Below, in pieces: positions 23,501 to 35,450 of a DNA stretch of 64,000 bases; positions within the stretch are counted from its first letter, which is position 1, and every line of letters begins with the position of its first letter. Below the pieces are notes generated by a model. It was given only the letters and a program-made list of their open reading frames with translations, had not been told where the DNA came from and ran no database searches. Both the position numbers and the translations under genes were made by a program. Origin of the DNA: Aspidapion aeneum (Eukaryota; Arthropoda; Insecta; Coleoptera; Brentidae); NCBI GenBank assembly GCA_963576565.1, contig OY755039.1:23267102-23331101 (forward strand), written 5' to 3'.

Positions 23501-25965
23501 AATTACACAAATGGTCTAGCAATCGCTCAGAAGTGATCTCTCATTTAGATCCCTCCTTAGTCAACCCCGCAGTTTTATCTCTCGATTCGGATGACGTCAC
23601 TAAGGTCTTAGGCCTGTGCTGGCATCCTTCCTACGACGAGTTTCGATTTAACATATTACCTAATCAGCAAAGCTGTACTAAAAGGACACTTCTCTCTTTT
23701 TTAGCACGCTGCTATGACCCCCATGGGTATCTTACCCCAGTAACATTCACTTTAAAATATTTGATTCAACAAATTTGGTAACTTGGTATTTCCTGGGACG
23801 CCACGCCTACTTTAGAAATAGTTCGTCAGTGGACACTCTATCAATCTGAATTTCAAGTTTTAGAAAAATTTAGTTTACCCCGCCACATTGACATCACCAA
23901 CGCCGAATCCATCGATCTCTGTGGTTTTTGTGATGCGAGTGAACGAGGGTACGCATGCGTAATATACTTACGTGTCTTACGAAACGCTAAATATCACATA
24001 TATTTTGTTCTTACGAAAAGTCGCATCGCTCCACTTAAAAAATTTGTTAGTATTCCGAGAATAGAACTTCTAGCCGCTACTCTTTTATCTGGGGTCTTAA
24101 AATACACATATGATATATTCATAAAAAAGTTCACAATAAATAATATTTACGCTTTTTCGGACGCAATGGTTGTTTTACACTGGATAAAATCCCATCCAAG
24201 TAAATGGAAAACTTTTGTCGCAAATCGTGTTAGTCTTATCCAAGATAATATTAATCCAGAATGTTGGTTATATACCCCCACCTTTCTCAATAGTGCCGAT
24301 GTAGCCAGCCGCGGCTGCTCGCCGAGTGAGCTTTTAAATCATCCCCTATGATGGGCCGCCCCTAGTTTTTTACAAGAATCTTTCGATAAATGGCCAACAA
24401 AAATCCCGCAAGTCAAAATAAATGACAGTTTAGAGACTGAGGAACGAAAAAATGTTGCTCTGATTTCTTGTGACCGAATAACGGAAAATTTTTTAGATTC
24501 GCTTTTAAATAATAAATTCGATTTTTACGCTATTCAACTACTTTTAGCCCGCAGTTTGCGATTCATAAATAATTGTAGACTATCCGCAGACTTCAGAAAA
24601 AAAACAAATATAGATTATATCGATCTCTTTAATGCTTTAAAATGTTTGGCTAAGCACGAACAACAAAAATACTTTTCTGAAGTAATTCTTAACCTTCAAA
24701 ACCAGAAAAAATGCATAAAACCCATACAAAAATTGAATCCCTTTTTAGACCAGGATGGTCTTATAAGAGTTGGAGGACGCATTCAACAAGCCATGACTAT
24801 TTCTTACGGACAAAAACATCCTCTTCTTTTACCCAAGGAAAGTAGACTTTCTTATATTTTTATTGAATATATGCACAAAAAATATTTGCATGTTGGAGTG
24901 CAAACAGTCCAATATCTCATTAGTCAAATTTTTTGGATTTTATCTGCCAAACGCTTAATTAAAACGGTTTTATCCAAATGTGTTCGTTGCTTTCGCGTCA
25001 AACCGCATTCTTATGTGCAAATCATGGGACAAATTCCGTCCTACCGCTTGATTCCACAAAAGCCTTTTACTTTTAGTGGAGTAGATTTTAGTGGTGCTAT
25101 ACCTATCACTCTCAGTAAACACAGAGGTGTAAAAACACAAAAAGCATATATCTGCCTTTTTATTTGTCTAAATACTAAAGCTTTACATCTCGAGTTAGTG
25201 TCAGATCTAACTTCGGACGCTTTTTTAGCTGCGCTACGTCGCTTTGTTGCCCGAAGAGGTTACATAAAAACTCTTTTTTCAGACAATGGCACAAATTTCG
25301 TTAAATCAAGCAAAGAATTGCTTGATCTTGCAAGAAATGCTTGCACTCAACAAGCTATCGCCTGGAATTTTATCCCTCCATCAGCTCCCCACTTCGGCGG
25401 TCTTTGGGAGTCAGGGATAAAATCAGTAAAAACTCACTTAATTCGTACCATTGGCTCGCAAATTCTAAGTTATGAGGAGTTGTACACGGTTCTTTGTCAA
25501 ATTGAGGCGATTTTAAATTCTCGCCCCTTGACCCCGCAATCTACCGACTGTAACGATCTACAGGTTTTAACACTGGGACATTTTTTAACACATGGACCTT
25601 TAGTTTCTGTTCCTGATGAAGATTTTTCAAGTAAACCTGAGAATCGGTTATCGCGATGGAACTTGGTCCAACGAATACAAGCCGATTTTTGGCGTCGTTG
25701 GAGCCAAGAATTTTTACATACCCTTCAAGTACGAAATAAATGGTTGGAACCATGCGCAGAGCCAAAAATAGGTACCCTCGTTCTTATCAAAGACGAGTTA
25801 TCACCGCCCCTTCAATGGCGGGTAGGTCGCATTATTGAAATTTCTAAAGGGCCTGATGGGCACGCTAGGGTGGCAAATGTTCGTACCGCGTCCGGTATCT
25901 TTAAACGACCTTTAGTCAAGCTGTGCCCCCTTCCAATTGATTCAGATTCACCTACCGAAAAATGA
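20545..25965 (+). pseudogene. BEL/Pao Gag-Pol polyprotein, two in-frame stops
   Basis: One frame of 1806 codons encodes capsid, protease, reverse transcriptase, RNase H and integrase. An N-terminal DUF1759-type gag region lies about residues 115-290, and cysteine/histidine knuckles at about 338-400. The aspartic protease has DSGS with D541. The reverse transcriptase spans about 829-1050 with YIDD at 955-958. RNase H has FCDAS (D1130) and FSDAM (D1206). The integrase zinc site is H1444, H1449, C1479, C1482, and the catalytic triad is D1514, D1580, E1622, followed by a DUF5641-like tail. The frame is interrupted only by TAA at 23779-23781 (codon 1079, between reverse transcriptase and RNase H) and TGA at 24349-24351 (codon 1269). 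Both are single-base transitions from likely CAA and TGG codons. The ATG at 20545 is the first in the frame and follows a 379-bp leader. Confidence 0.95.
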
Positions 25966-25973
25966 TGCTCATT

Positions 25974-25986
25974 TTGGTGGGCCGAA
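25974..25986 (+). promoter_or_regulatory. Candidate polypurine tract
   Basis: ttggtgggccgaa directly before the 3' LTR, the position where plus-strand synthesis is primed. It is purine-rich but not a perfect tract. Confidence 0.5.
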
Positions 25987-26647
25987 TGAACAAGTTTCCC
26001 AACTTGTTTTTATTTTTGTAAATAATTATATTCTCTAATTTTCCCTTAAAATTAGAGAAGCTATCTCTCTTAGTTTTTAAATATTTTTGGGTTACATTTT
26101 CTACGCTTACAAGCGTTTCTAGAATATTATTTTGATTTACTTTACGCTATATCTTTCCATATTTTAAATTTAAACTTCGCGCGCTTCTTCCAGCAATGAA
26201 GGATTTGAGATAAGCGGCTAAATTCGGCCTAGCAGACGAGAACGCCGATTGTCTGGGCGAACAACTCAACCACGCGCCACGTGCAAGGAAAGTCACCGCA
26301 CCGCTATCATTTTATATTAAAATTGTGGAAACTATTAATTTTACGCTTTAGTTTATTAGATATTAGTGTTTGGAACATTTTGAACTATAGAACAATGGAG
26401 AGTCTGGTACTTCGCGTATAATCGGGCTGGCCAGCCAAGTAGCTACCAAAGACATCTAATGGTAAGTCGTTTCTTGATAATTTTTCATTGCTGCGCTATT
26501 TTTAGTATTTAAGTTTTTAGGCTCTTTTTTCCCTGTTGGAGCCCTGTGGAAAGATACAGTCCCTCTTAACTCCCCCACGTTTTTCTCGAGCTATCTCGAG
26601 TGGTCCTTCGGTATATTTTATTTTCTACAGAAGGCCTAACCTCACCA
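25987..26647 (+). repeat. BEL 3' LTR
   Basis: 661 bp, same ends as the 5' LTR; followed by the catgg duplication at 26648-26652. Confidence 0.95.
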
Positions 26648-28013
26648 CATGGTAATAACTTCACAGGCGCCCGTAAATTAAACCAATTTTAAAAAATCAC
26701 AAATTAAAATATTTTTGTTACAAGTTTCATCTAATTTTTTTTAAAACTAAACTGAATGTGAAAAATTGCTATACTGCACTTTATTGACAATGATATTTCC
26801 TTTTTATCAGTGTACAACTCGATGGGGTCTGACTTACAACGAACCCGCCAGCGAGGTCCGTACATGGGGGTCATTTAATTTTTTTTTGTAATTATGTTTT
26901 GCACAGGTTTTATTTGATTTTCTTAAAAACCAAGCCCTTTACATTTTTTATGCAATTTTCTTCAAAACTAAGCTTCTTACGATAAAATTTTCTCTTCTAC
27001 TTGGTGGATAGTAAAATTTTCTTTTAAACGATGTATCACAAAACGTTATAAATGTCATGGGTAACACTCCAGAAGCATCAATTAATATCAAAAATTACCA
27101 AAAAATTTAGTGCTTTAAACGGCACGTTTTTTGTTTTTTTTTAAATACTTTTGTATAAATCCAGTGGCGTAGAAAGTAGGGGGCCTAGGGGCTAAAGCAG
27201 CCCCCTTTCTTACCTGACACCCCCCCCCCCCCCTCTTCCTCGAGCCACTGAATATTGACCCCTTAAAAAGGGTCCGGCAAATCTATTTCCATCTTTAATA
27301 ATACGAGAGTTACCAATGGTAGACACTGGAACTTAAAGCACCCTGTATATGGGTATTTTTATCTTAAATTTTTCAAAACAAAAGATTTGGGTAAGAAATT
27401 CAAAAAAAATTTTTAGCTTTTTTTACGAAACGTCGACATTGATGATAATTATATAAACTCGGATCCGTAACTGCTGTACTGACTTGCAAAACATTGTTTA
27501 ATGTTATTTCCACCCCTTCAAAATAATTATAAAAATTACTTAAATACAGTGTTTTCTAGATAATTAAATTATCTACAAGATATATTCTTCGAACTTTTAC
27601 GTTACAGCAAAGTGTTACCGAGTTATTACCGTGTAAAGTAGAAAAAAAATTCAAATTTGCCCAAGCACGTGATTTTAGTCATTTTTAAAAATTATCTAGT
27701 TCGGTTACTACTATTCGTAGAACAACAATGGTACCACAGGATTGTAGATAATTATGTCCTCTAAAAAACTTCATATATCTCTTTTTGCGATTTAGTGTAC
27801 TGGAACGAAACTAAAGGCAAAAAACTAAAAAAAGTGCCAATTTTTTATGGTTTTTTCAAGATGGCGGAGGGAGCACAGGGGTGGGGGTGACGAAAACTCC
27901 AATTTTTAACTACCCTCCTGAGCTTAACAGCATATCCAAAATTCAGAACTACCGGACCTTTTGTAGGGTAACCCCCCTATATTGGCCTCTATTCATTGAA
28001 CTAAATGGCGGGT

Positions 28014-28886
28014 TTCCATCGGTGCAGGGGTCGGGTGCTGCAGATATTTTTAGGATTTTACATTTTTGGCCGAGTAATTTGGTCCTACTTTATTCATGCC
28101 ATTAACATACAAACTTTGTTACATACAATTAGTAGTTTAATACAATAAACAAATGCTCGGAAAAATAGTGTGCGATTAGGCGATTTATAATGGCGGTCTT
28201 AGTGTCGGTTATAAAGTCAAGTTAATTAAGAACTGACCAAATTCAATATCGTGATATTGAGCTTATATTATTTTCGGTAGAAATATTTTTAAATAGTGCA
28301 TAAAAACTTAGACAATAAGGCGATGTGGTCTTCTCCTTTAATTAATTAAACTAAATATGTTTTTAAAAATGTTAGAATTTTTTTTGGTAGGAAATGTTTA
28401 TGCACACATTTATTTGGCACTACATACTATATTTAGCACTTTAAAAATTGCAATAACCAATCAGAAATAAGATCTAAATAAAATGTTACCTACTATTAAC
28501 AAAAAATGTAAATTCAAGATTGTAGATTAGATTAAGGATTTTTATTTAAAAAAAAAACAGCTAAAGAGAATGAGAGAATCTGAACATCAAATTAATTTCA
28601 AATTCTGTTAAGATTTTATTCTTACCTAAAGAAGAAATAGAAGACCAGACCACTAAATAGCAAGGGCTGATATATGGTCACGCCTTGTAAATACCTGATA
28701 TTAAACTAGACTGGAATTGTTACATTTTAAGTTTTAAATTTTTAACATAATATTTAAAATAAGAAAAAAACACCCTATGAACAAATATGTAACGACAATT
28801 GTTTATGTTCTTGTAGCACTGTGCCTAAGAGTCAACAATTATGCAGCCGTAAGAGCCAGGTTTTAATAAATATTTCCAAATGAGTG
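28014..28886. other. No gene seen
   Basis: AT-rich. No domain-bearing frame and no partner repeat found within the window. Confidence 0.3.
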
Positions 28887-29010
28887 AAAACCTTTCATTT
28901 TGAAATGTGTATGGAAAAACTTGGCTATATTTTGATCTCTTTTTACGGAATACCATTTTCGCGTACTTGGCCATTTTTATATAAAATGTTTTTGTTATGA
29001 TATAATCACA
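28887..29010. repeat. Dispersed repeat R2, copy 1
   Basis: About 125 bp homologous to 45353-45478. It shares cattttgaaat, ttggct, ttttta(c/t)g, aataccattttcgc and aaatgtttttgttatgat in the same order. Identity is about 75-80 percent by eye. Class unknown. Confidence 0.6.
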
Positions 29011-29556
29011 CAGTTTTTAAAGAATTGAGATAATATTGAGTTTTAAAGTAGTAAAATTGGTGAAATAATGTTAAAAATAATTGACTTTCACAATGGCTGT
29101 GTCCGTCCGAACGCTTGTTAGCTTTTACCTTTTCAATTTTCCAAAATTCCTATTTTTAATAATTTGTGCATTAGTAATAAAGGTTTTGGTAATGTTGTGT
29201 GCCAATGCAATTATTACCCTAGTGACTTTGCGAATTTTTTTAATTTTTAATTTTTTACAGGAAATGTTTGTTTTTTTGTATTATTACATACATCCTTTTT
29301 TATATTATCAAAAAAATTTCGCGTATTTAATTAGTTTTCTGCTTATATCCGTTTTGTACAAATTAAGTCCTTTATTGAAAAGTGGAGTGCTTTAAGGATA
29401 AAGGAAAATCTCTTACTAGCTGGGGAGAGGGATAGTGGTAAATTTTTTACATTCGTTAGATTTTGACACCATTAATTATTTATTTGTTATAAATATATAT
29501 CTATGTATTGTATATATGTAATTGCGTTAATGCCTGATTTCCTAATAAATATATGG
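29011..29556. other. No convincing gene
   Basis: A 104-codon frame (29081-29395, plus) is very rich in Phe, Leu and Ile. It reads like a run of membrane segments, but this is what AT-rich DNA gives by chance. There is no splice context or conserved motif, so I do not call it. Confidence 0.4.
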
Positions 29557-29800
29557 AATGAGTATATGACCCATACAGAGTGGCAACCGGCAAGCTTTGC
29601 CACATTGAGGGGCAGATGGCGCTGAAATAAATTCGTCTAGTACGCAATATACAGACATGAACCTCGAAACTCGCACATGCAACTAAATCGTACTAGTAGT
29701 CCCTGAATATTGCCTACTAGACGAATTTATTTCACCGCCATCTACCCCTCAGTGTTGCAAAGCTTGCCAGTTGCCACTCTATATGGGTCATATACTCATT
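29557..29800. mobile_element. MITE with about 95-bp inverted ends
   Basis: 244 bp. The ends begin aatgagtatatgaccca and continue through gagtggcaa, ggcaagctttgc, gagggg(c/t)agatggcg and aataaattcgtctagta; the complement ends at 29800. The flanks are (ta)-rich, so the duplication cannot be fixed. No coding capacity. Confidence 0.85.
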
Positions 29801-30435
29801 GATATATGCTTTTACGAAAAAAAAGTGGGAAGGGTGGGGGGATTATTTTTAAGAACTTGTCTATAATTTCTATTTGTTTGTCAAGTCCTATTTCCGTAGT
29901 TTTTTGGAAGTGGGCAATATTAGTTTTACATTCCTTTACATGTATAGGGGAGGGAAGTGAATTCAAAATTTGGATTTTTTTTATTTTTTTAATAGTTTTT
30001 CTATCAGTCTCAAATCTCCGCTCATTAGCGTTTCTGGAAGTAGGCAATGTTAGTAGAATTTTGATGATCTATCCATGAGTGAATGAGTATGTGGAAAATT
30101 CGAGGTTTTTGAATGGAAGTAGGTGAAACTAGGAAAAGTGGTTGGCTCTGTAGAGATCTACGACTGGGCAAACTTTGAGGTTCGTAGCTCATTTCAAAGT
30201 AGAGTTATAAACAGATTAAATATGAACTGAAATGTTTCAAAAAAAGGTGGTACAGCAGTTTGTGCGAACTTTGCAGGGCATCGCCGTGCATAAGAAATAC
30301 ATATTTGAAGTTTTAATTATGCTGTTTTTTCTAACTGCAAAATCTAACAAGAACGGTAACATTTTGTTAAATAAAAATTTCTGCCAATACATATGCGGAT
30401 GAGCAAATAGAAACAACACGTGCCGGTGTACCGGT
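29801..30435. other. No gene seen
   Basis: AT-rich with short frames on both strands (29806-30078 plus, 30047-29796 minus). These overlap each other and lack motifs. Confidence 0.3.
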
Positions 30436-30500
30436 GCTATGGAGGTTAGGGTCACTGCATCCTGGAAGCCTGCCGTCTTCCAGGGGTAGCGACACGAGTG
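30436..30500. repeat. Hairpin repeat H, copy 1
   Basis: Contains ttagggtcactgcatcctgg, then gaagcctgccgt, then cttccagg. The block cctggaag/cttccagg pairs perfectly over 8 bp, and flanking gtcactgc/gtagcgac pairs partly. A second copy is at 48450-48525. Confidence 0.55.
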
Positions 30501-31014
30501 TCAAAACCGCACTCATTTTTCCATAGACGTTCGTGAAAAAAAGGTCATTTTTATACAGTCTGAGAAAAAAAAATGTTTTAATAAAACTTAAAAAGAATTA
30601 GTTTTTATACAGCTTAAGAAATAAAAAATATTTTCCTTGAGTTTTTGGGTTGTGAATATTTATTGTAGGTATATTAATTGTTAAAATTTATTTCCTTTTA
30701 AATATTATTTGTGTTTTTTGTAGAGAAATAATTCGTACTAAATAAACAAAAAAAGGATCATCAAGGGATAATATGAAACTCTTATTACGATGTTTATACG
30801 CTATTTTTCGCAGTGTTTAGTTTATTTTTCCAAGCTTTTTTCCCTTTTTTTGGGTGTTTTAAGGTTTTGTGTTTTTCTTTAGTCTCATTTTTATATTTTA
30901 GCAAAATACAAAACATGCCCAAATACAGTTCAAGTTTCAATAATGTTTGGCTTGTTCATATAAATATCTTAATATTATTGTTTGAAAGCATATACTTCGA
31001 AAATCATTTTGTTC
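30501..31014. other. No gene seen
   Basis: AT-rich sequence leading into the word-repeat element. The frame 30813-31118 is Phe-rich and partly made of the repeat itself. Confidence 0.3.
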
Positions 31015-31935
31015 AAACGGAAATTTGTTCGAAAACATTTTTTTTAACAGAAATTTGTTCGAAAATATTTTCTTCAAATGTGAATTTGTTCAAAAACATT
31101 TCTTTAAAAAAAATTTAAAAAAAAATTAGAGCTGGCTTGCTAAACCTAACACAACTCATATAGTTTGACTAATGGGGTCTGTTTCTAACAATTTTTAGAA
31201 ATACAAACTTCCCCGACTTCTTTCCCGGGATCCAAGAGGGTGTGAAACCAAACCGAACCAACCGAAACCTATTTTCGAAAAATGATCTCTCTGAATTAGC
31301 TTTCTGGTCCTTATTTTGGACGGTTGAAATCGGTGTTACTCTAACCTTTCTTAATCGAGCGCATCAGGGGATATCTGGACCGTTTCGGATACGTTTGAGA
31401 TCAATTGACAAAGTTTAGGAAAATACCAATTTCGGCCTTCCAAAAGGAGGAAAGTACACAAATTTTCAGACTGTTTATGATCCCGGGAAAGAAGTCAGGG
31501 TTTTTTTGAAAAAATATATTAGAAATCCCTGCCATAGTCAAACTATATGAATTGTGTTAGGTTTGGCAATCCAGCTTCTTTTTTTGAAGCTTCGAAGAAA
31601 ATGTTTTCGAACAACTATTGCTTACGAACAAATTTCCGTTCGAAAACAAATTTCTGTTCAAAGAAATGGTATTCGAACAAATTTCCGTGTGAAAAAAATG
31701 TTTTCGAACAAATTTTCATTCGAAAAAAAAAAGTTTTGGAACAATCTTCCATTTGAAGGAACTATTTTCGAACAAATTTCCGAAGGAAGAAAATTTTATC
31801 GAACAAATTTCCGTTCAAAGAAATGGTTTAAGAACAAAGTTCCGTTCGAAAAAAATGATTTCAAACAAATTTCCATTAGAAGAAACTGTTTCCATACAAA
31901 TTTGCGTTGAAAGAAAATGCTTTCAAACAAACTTC
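31015..31935. mobile_element. Word-repeat inverted element E (ttcgaacaaatttc words)
   Basis: The left side (31015-31110) carries three copies of an aaatttgttcgaaaacattt word. The right side (31580-31935) carries about ten copies of the complement, gaacaaatttccgttcgaaa, with a period near 37 bp. Between them is a 44-bp inverted pair (31130-31173 and 31533-31577) sharing aacctaacacaa and atatagtttgac. Inside that pair is the diverged element C copy. The overlapping frames at 31547-31971 are translations of the repeats. Confidence 0.65.
31183..31525. mobile_element. Word-repeat inverted element C, copy 2
   Basis: Ends match copy 1 at 4441-4680: ttctaaca, acttcc(c)ctgac, ttctttcccgggatcc, gagggtgtgaaac and accgaacc words. 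The right end has gatcccgggaaagaagtcag. The right-side words are degraded, and the middle (31270-31470) is unlike copy 1. Confidence 0.7.
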
Positions 31936-32104
31936 TGCGACCCGTCGTACTACCCAAAAAAAAATACCTAGAGATGGTAAATAAAAATTATTAGACCTTG
32001 AGTTTTTATTGGATGTTGATTTTTTAAAAACTTTTTTATGAGTGTGTGTGGGTATGTGTCTGTATGTCTCTTACTTCTACTTTGTTTTGCAATCATTACA
32101 GTGT

Positions 32105-32255
32105 AGCTACTTTCGATCTTTTGTTTGGACCAATCTTTAGTTTTTCGACCTCTTGTATTTTCGTTCTTTTGTACTTTCGACATTTTGTATTTTCGACCTT
32201 TTGTACTTTATAATTTTTGCATTTTCGACTTTTTGTACTTTCGACCTTCTCTTCG
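32105..32255. repeat. Minisatellite with 18-19-bp unit
   Basis: About eight variants of tttcgaccttttgtacttt. The lysine-rich minus-strand frames (32183-31968, 32287-32096) are its translation, not genes. Confidence 0.75.
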
Positions 32256-33042
32256 CCGCCCGCTTTTTTTTGAACACTCACACACAATAAAATAATAGTA
32301 GGTATATTATAAACCTGCGGCTTACAGTGTTTACTTTTAATCCCACGGCGGGAATTTTCATGTTCGACCGGAAGGAGGGCTATAATTTGCTAAGTGACTA
32401 AAACGGAGTTTAATGCCTAGGTTTATTTTTATATACCAAAAATAATAACAATCATAAAATAAATAAATAGGTATTGCGTGGGTCCTAACACAGGGTTCTA
32501 ATAAATATTGAAATGATAAAAAACTTAGTTTTTATAATCGACAATCTGAAAAAGTATTATTTTAATGGTTTTTTATTTGGACAGTCAAATTTATATACCG
32601 GGTATGACGGACAGTTCTTTACGTAACATTTGAAAACCATTTAATTTTTTTTGAACATAAAAAAAGCTACGCTTCTGACAGTGTCAGATTTGCGTTTTTC
32701 GTAAATTGAGGCTTCCAAGATGTGACACTAATGGAGGTCCTGAATGCCTGCCACTACTTTTGAATACATTGTTGTGGGTACTAATTTTCCATTTTACTAT
32801 AGTTTGAGCATTTTGCCAGGATGGTCAGGCTATCTCAAAGTTGTAGCTTAAGCAAATGGTGGCCAACTAAAGAAGGCGGACGATGTTTAAAAATAACAAA
32901 ATTGAGAAATGTTTTTATTATTTTTATTTGCTGGATGGTTTCTTTACTATAAAACACAAAATTTAATTTCTAACTCCAATAATTAAAAAAAAAATTGTAT
33001 GCCTGTCAATGGTAAAATACGCTTTTCTTATAAAAGACATCT
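32256..33042. other. Diverged copy of the 35.9-kb repeat, no gene
   Basis: Around 32800-32900 the sequence gttgtagcttaagcaaatgg with its surroundings resembles the outer part of the 35903-36408 arm (ggtagcttaaacaaatgg). The rest is AT-rich without a gene. Confidence 0.45.
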
Positions 33043-33265
33043 GTAACTGTATATTTGTAGCATTTGTAATTGTATATTTTTATAAAATGTACAGTTTATT
33101 GTTTGTTAACTGACTTGAATGAAAATAAAAAGTTTGCAAAACCGTCGCACGTTTACCAATTAATATCAAATAAAAGTATTATAAGTCAATAACCTTATTG
33201 TGAGCTAGAATGGGAGCAAAAATAAAAGCAGTAATAACCTATGAAATCTCAGACATTTACTAGTG
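33043..33265 (+). repeat. Old BEL/Pao LTR, 5' copy
   Basis: Aligns with 35249-35450: tgtaactgtatatttgtagc, tatatttttat(a/g)aaatgtac, agtttattgtttgttaact, aataaaaagtttg(c/t)aaaaccg. The copies are much diverged, with several indels. Ends are approximate. Confidence 0.7.
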
Positions 33266-35240
33266 GAGAGACTCAAAAATAGTTCTAAGTTGGATACGAT
33301 CAACCTCTTCACGATGAAAAACTTTTGAGGTACACAGAGTACAGGAACTCATAGATCGGACAAATGCAAAAAATTGGAAGTGGGTTCCAACCATTAACTT
33401 CGAGTAGATCAATGGTTCCAACAGATATGAATCCAATGAAAGAAACAAAAGAAAGTTATGCAAGCATGCTATCGCTAAAGGGACCAGATTTTTTAAATAA
33501 TTTTGCAGAATATTGGCGAATTGAAGAAATGTAAAATTAGAAAAAGTTACAGAGAAAGTAAATATAAGAATAGAAGAAAATGTCTGTTTGCTAAACATAG
33601 GCAGAATAGAAAGATATACTGTACTTATTCGAGCTACTGCAGTAATGCTAAATTTTATAAATAAAGTAAAGAAAGAAATCTTATGTATGAACCCCATCAA
33701 TATCGTTGGAAGAAATTCATTAAATAGAAAATTTGTGGATTAAGCATGTTTAAAGATAAAGAAATAAGAAAATATCTAGATTATCTCCCTTTGTTGACAA
33801 AGATGGTATTTTAAGGATGAAAAGCCGTTTAGAATTTGCTGATGATTTAGGATATGTCACAAAATATCCAATTATTTTACCTTCAGCTAAAGATAACAGA
33901 TTAGTTTAATTATTAATTCAAAATTACCGTATAGAAATAAAACATGTTGGGAAAGAGAAAATTTTAAATAATGTCAAACAAAAGTTTTGGATTATACAAG
34001 GTAGACAACGCATAAAATTTTATTATGTATGTAAAGTTAAAAATCCCAAAATTATTCAACCCAAAATGGCACCACTACCAGAATATAGATTAAAATACCA
34101 TCATAGACCATTTAGTTATTGTGCGTTAGACTAGTTTGGACCAATATATGTTAAAGTTAAAAGAAGTACAGAAAAACGATGGGGAGCTCTCTCTCTCTGG
34201 TTAAATACCAAAGCGGTCCATATAGAACTTGCTTACTCATCTGACACAGATTCTTTATTAAAAGCATTATATCGATTTATTGCAAGAAGAGGAAAGTCAG
34301 TAGACATTGTTTTAGATAATGGAACTAATTTTGTGCAAGGGGACAGAGAGTTTTGGAAGAATTGAATAGAGAAAAAATGACCGACGAATGCACGACTCTC
34401 AAAATTAAATGGAATTTTAATCCTCCGGCTGCACTACATATGGGAGGTGTATGGGAAAGATTAGTTCGTTAAACAGAATTTAAAATTTACCTTAAATAAT
34501 ACCAAAGCTTCGGATGAAATTTTATACAAATTTTTATTTGAAGCTGAATCGATTGTAAATTGTAGACCTCTGACTTACACATAAGAAAAGCTGGGAGACG
34601 ACCCAGAAGCTTTAACACCTGTGCATTTCCTCACTGGTTCACCCCACCTAGTAGTATTAGTAGCAGTGGGGAGAGCATTTTTTGGTCTAGCGACTAGGCA
34701 CGCGGTGCGGCGCGCTCTTTTGATGAAGGTGCACCTTGACATGCAAGTTTTCTTTATCTAAAAGGAATTAATTTAGCCTGGCATCACTTTGACGAGGGCA
34801 CGAAATTATACACATTGGACCGACGCTTTTAAATCCCTTCCGGAAGGTGGTCCTGCTATCTACATATCTATCAGCAACAATCGTGGTCGTCGTGAGTTAA
34901 CTGTAGGAGATTTATGCTGGCGCCATCCTAGTACCGACTCTTCGCACTTATAGCAGGCTCCTGGGTTATTGTTCCTGGTTCCTCAGCAGGCTGCTTATGA
35001 GCTCATGGACTAAATCTACGTATATTCTCGATGTTCAAGGTCATCTTATATTTTGCGTGCATCGCATCGCATGCTAATTCGATGACGACTCTTGAACGTT
35101 AAAAAGCCACCTCTGAATATCGGCGACGTGGTAGCTATATACAACTTTTTCCAGGAAAAGACAATCACGTTGGAGCAGTGCAAATTAAAACAACAAATGG
35201 AAATTTATCGTCTTGTTACACAATTATTTTACTTTGAGGC
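33266..35240 (+). pseudogene. BEL/Pao RNase H to integrase remnant
   Basis: Plus-strand translation over several frames gives BEL-type motifs in order. The end of RNase H and its linker come first (33270-33520; VLSWIRS, WKWVPT). Next is the integrase zinc region (near 33940; KHVGKEK with a later YYVCKVK where a CxxC is expected). The integrase core follows (34190-34460; WLNTKAVHIELA, VDIVLDNGTNF, FNPPAALHMGGVWERL), then LTPVHFLTG near 34615 and a C-terminal LFPGKDNHVG block near 35145. There are many stops and frame shifts. The stretch 34690-35100 does not fit and includes GC-richer sequence, possibly a filler or a diverged tail. This is a different lineage from the intact BEL. Confidence 0.8.
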
Positions 35241-35248
35241 TGAAGATT

Positions 35249-35450
35249 CGTAACTCTATATTTATAGCATTAGTAACTGTATATTTTTATGAAATGTACA
35301 GTTTATTGTTTGTTAACTTACTTTGAAAGAATGTGTTATAATTTTGATTTAATGAATAAAAAGTTTGTAAAACCGTAGTTTACTAATAATTAAGCCAAAT
35401 AAGAATTAAAGTAAGGCAATAGACCTTACAACATCAGACACTTCCTAGAA
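35249..35450 (+). repeat. Old BEL/Pao LTR, 3' copy
   Basis: See 33043-33265. The 3' boundary is uncertain because of divergence. Confidence 0.65.

Larger units (their letters stand above)
19505..26647 (+). mobile_element. Young BEL/Pao LTR retrotransposon
   Basis: Complete 7143-bp element: 661-bp LTRs, primer site, one gag-pol frame, polypurine-like tract, 5-bp target duplication catgg. It inserted in an older inverted-repeat element, whose uninterrupted sequence resumes at 26648. With two LTR differences in 661 bp (about 0.3 percent), it is by far the youngest datable insertion in the window. No envelope-like frame is present; the pol frame ends 21 nt before the 3' LTR. Confidence 0.96.
17942..28013. 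mobile_element. Non-autonomous element with about 480-bp inverted ends, split by BEL
   Basis: Left arm 17942-18425 and right arm 27515-28013 are diverged inverted copies, clearest at ccctacaaaaggtccggtag and cgtgcttgggcaaatt. Removing the BEL insertion and one 5-bp duplication leaves about 2.9 kb. The interior is a run of related subunits with gtagacaataaaatttcct, aaaaaccaagccctt and ggcgcccgtaaa blocks. A direct repeat (agtgctttaaacggcacgtt, 18477 and 27108) lies just inside each arm. No transposase is present. Confidence 0.75.
33043..35450 (+). mobile_element. Old, internally deleted BEL/Pao element
   Basis: Two diverged LTR-like repeats bracket about 2 kb of pol remnant that begins in RNase H and runs through integrase to the C-terminal tail. 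Gag, protease and reverse transcriptase are missing, so the copy is internally deleted. The LTR divergence is far greater than in the 19505-26647 element. Confidence 0.75.

Noticed and set aside
29081..29395. Hydrophobic 104-codon frame resembling a membrane protein
   Set aside because: AT-rich DNA gives Phe/Leu/Ile/Tyr codons by chance; no motif or splice context supports it.
32096..32287. Lysine-rich frame
   Set aside because: Translation of the 18-19-bp minisatellite.
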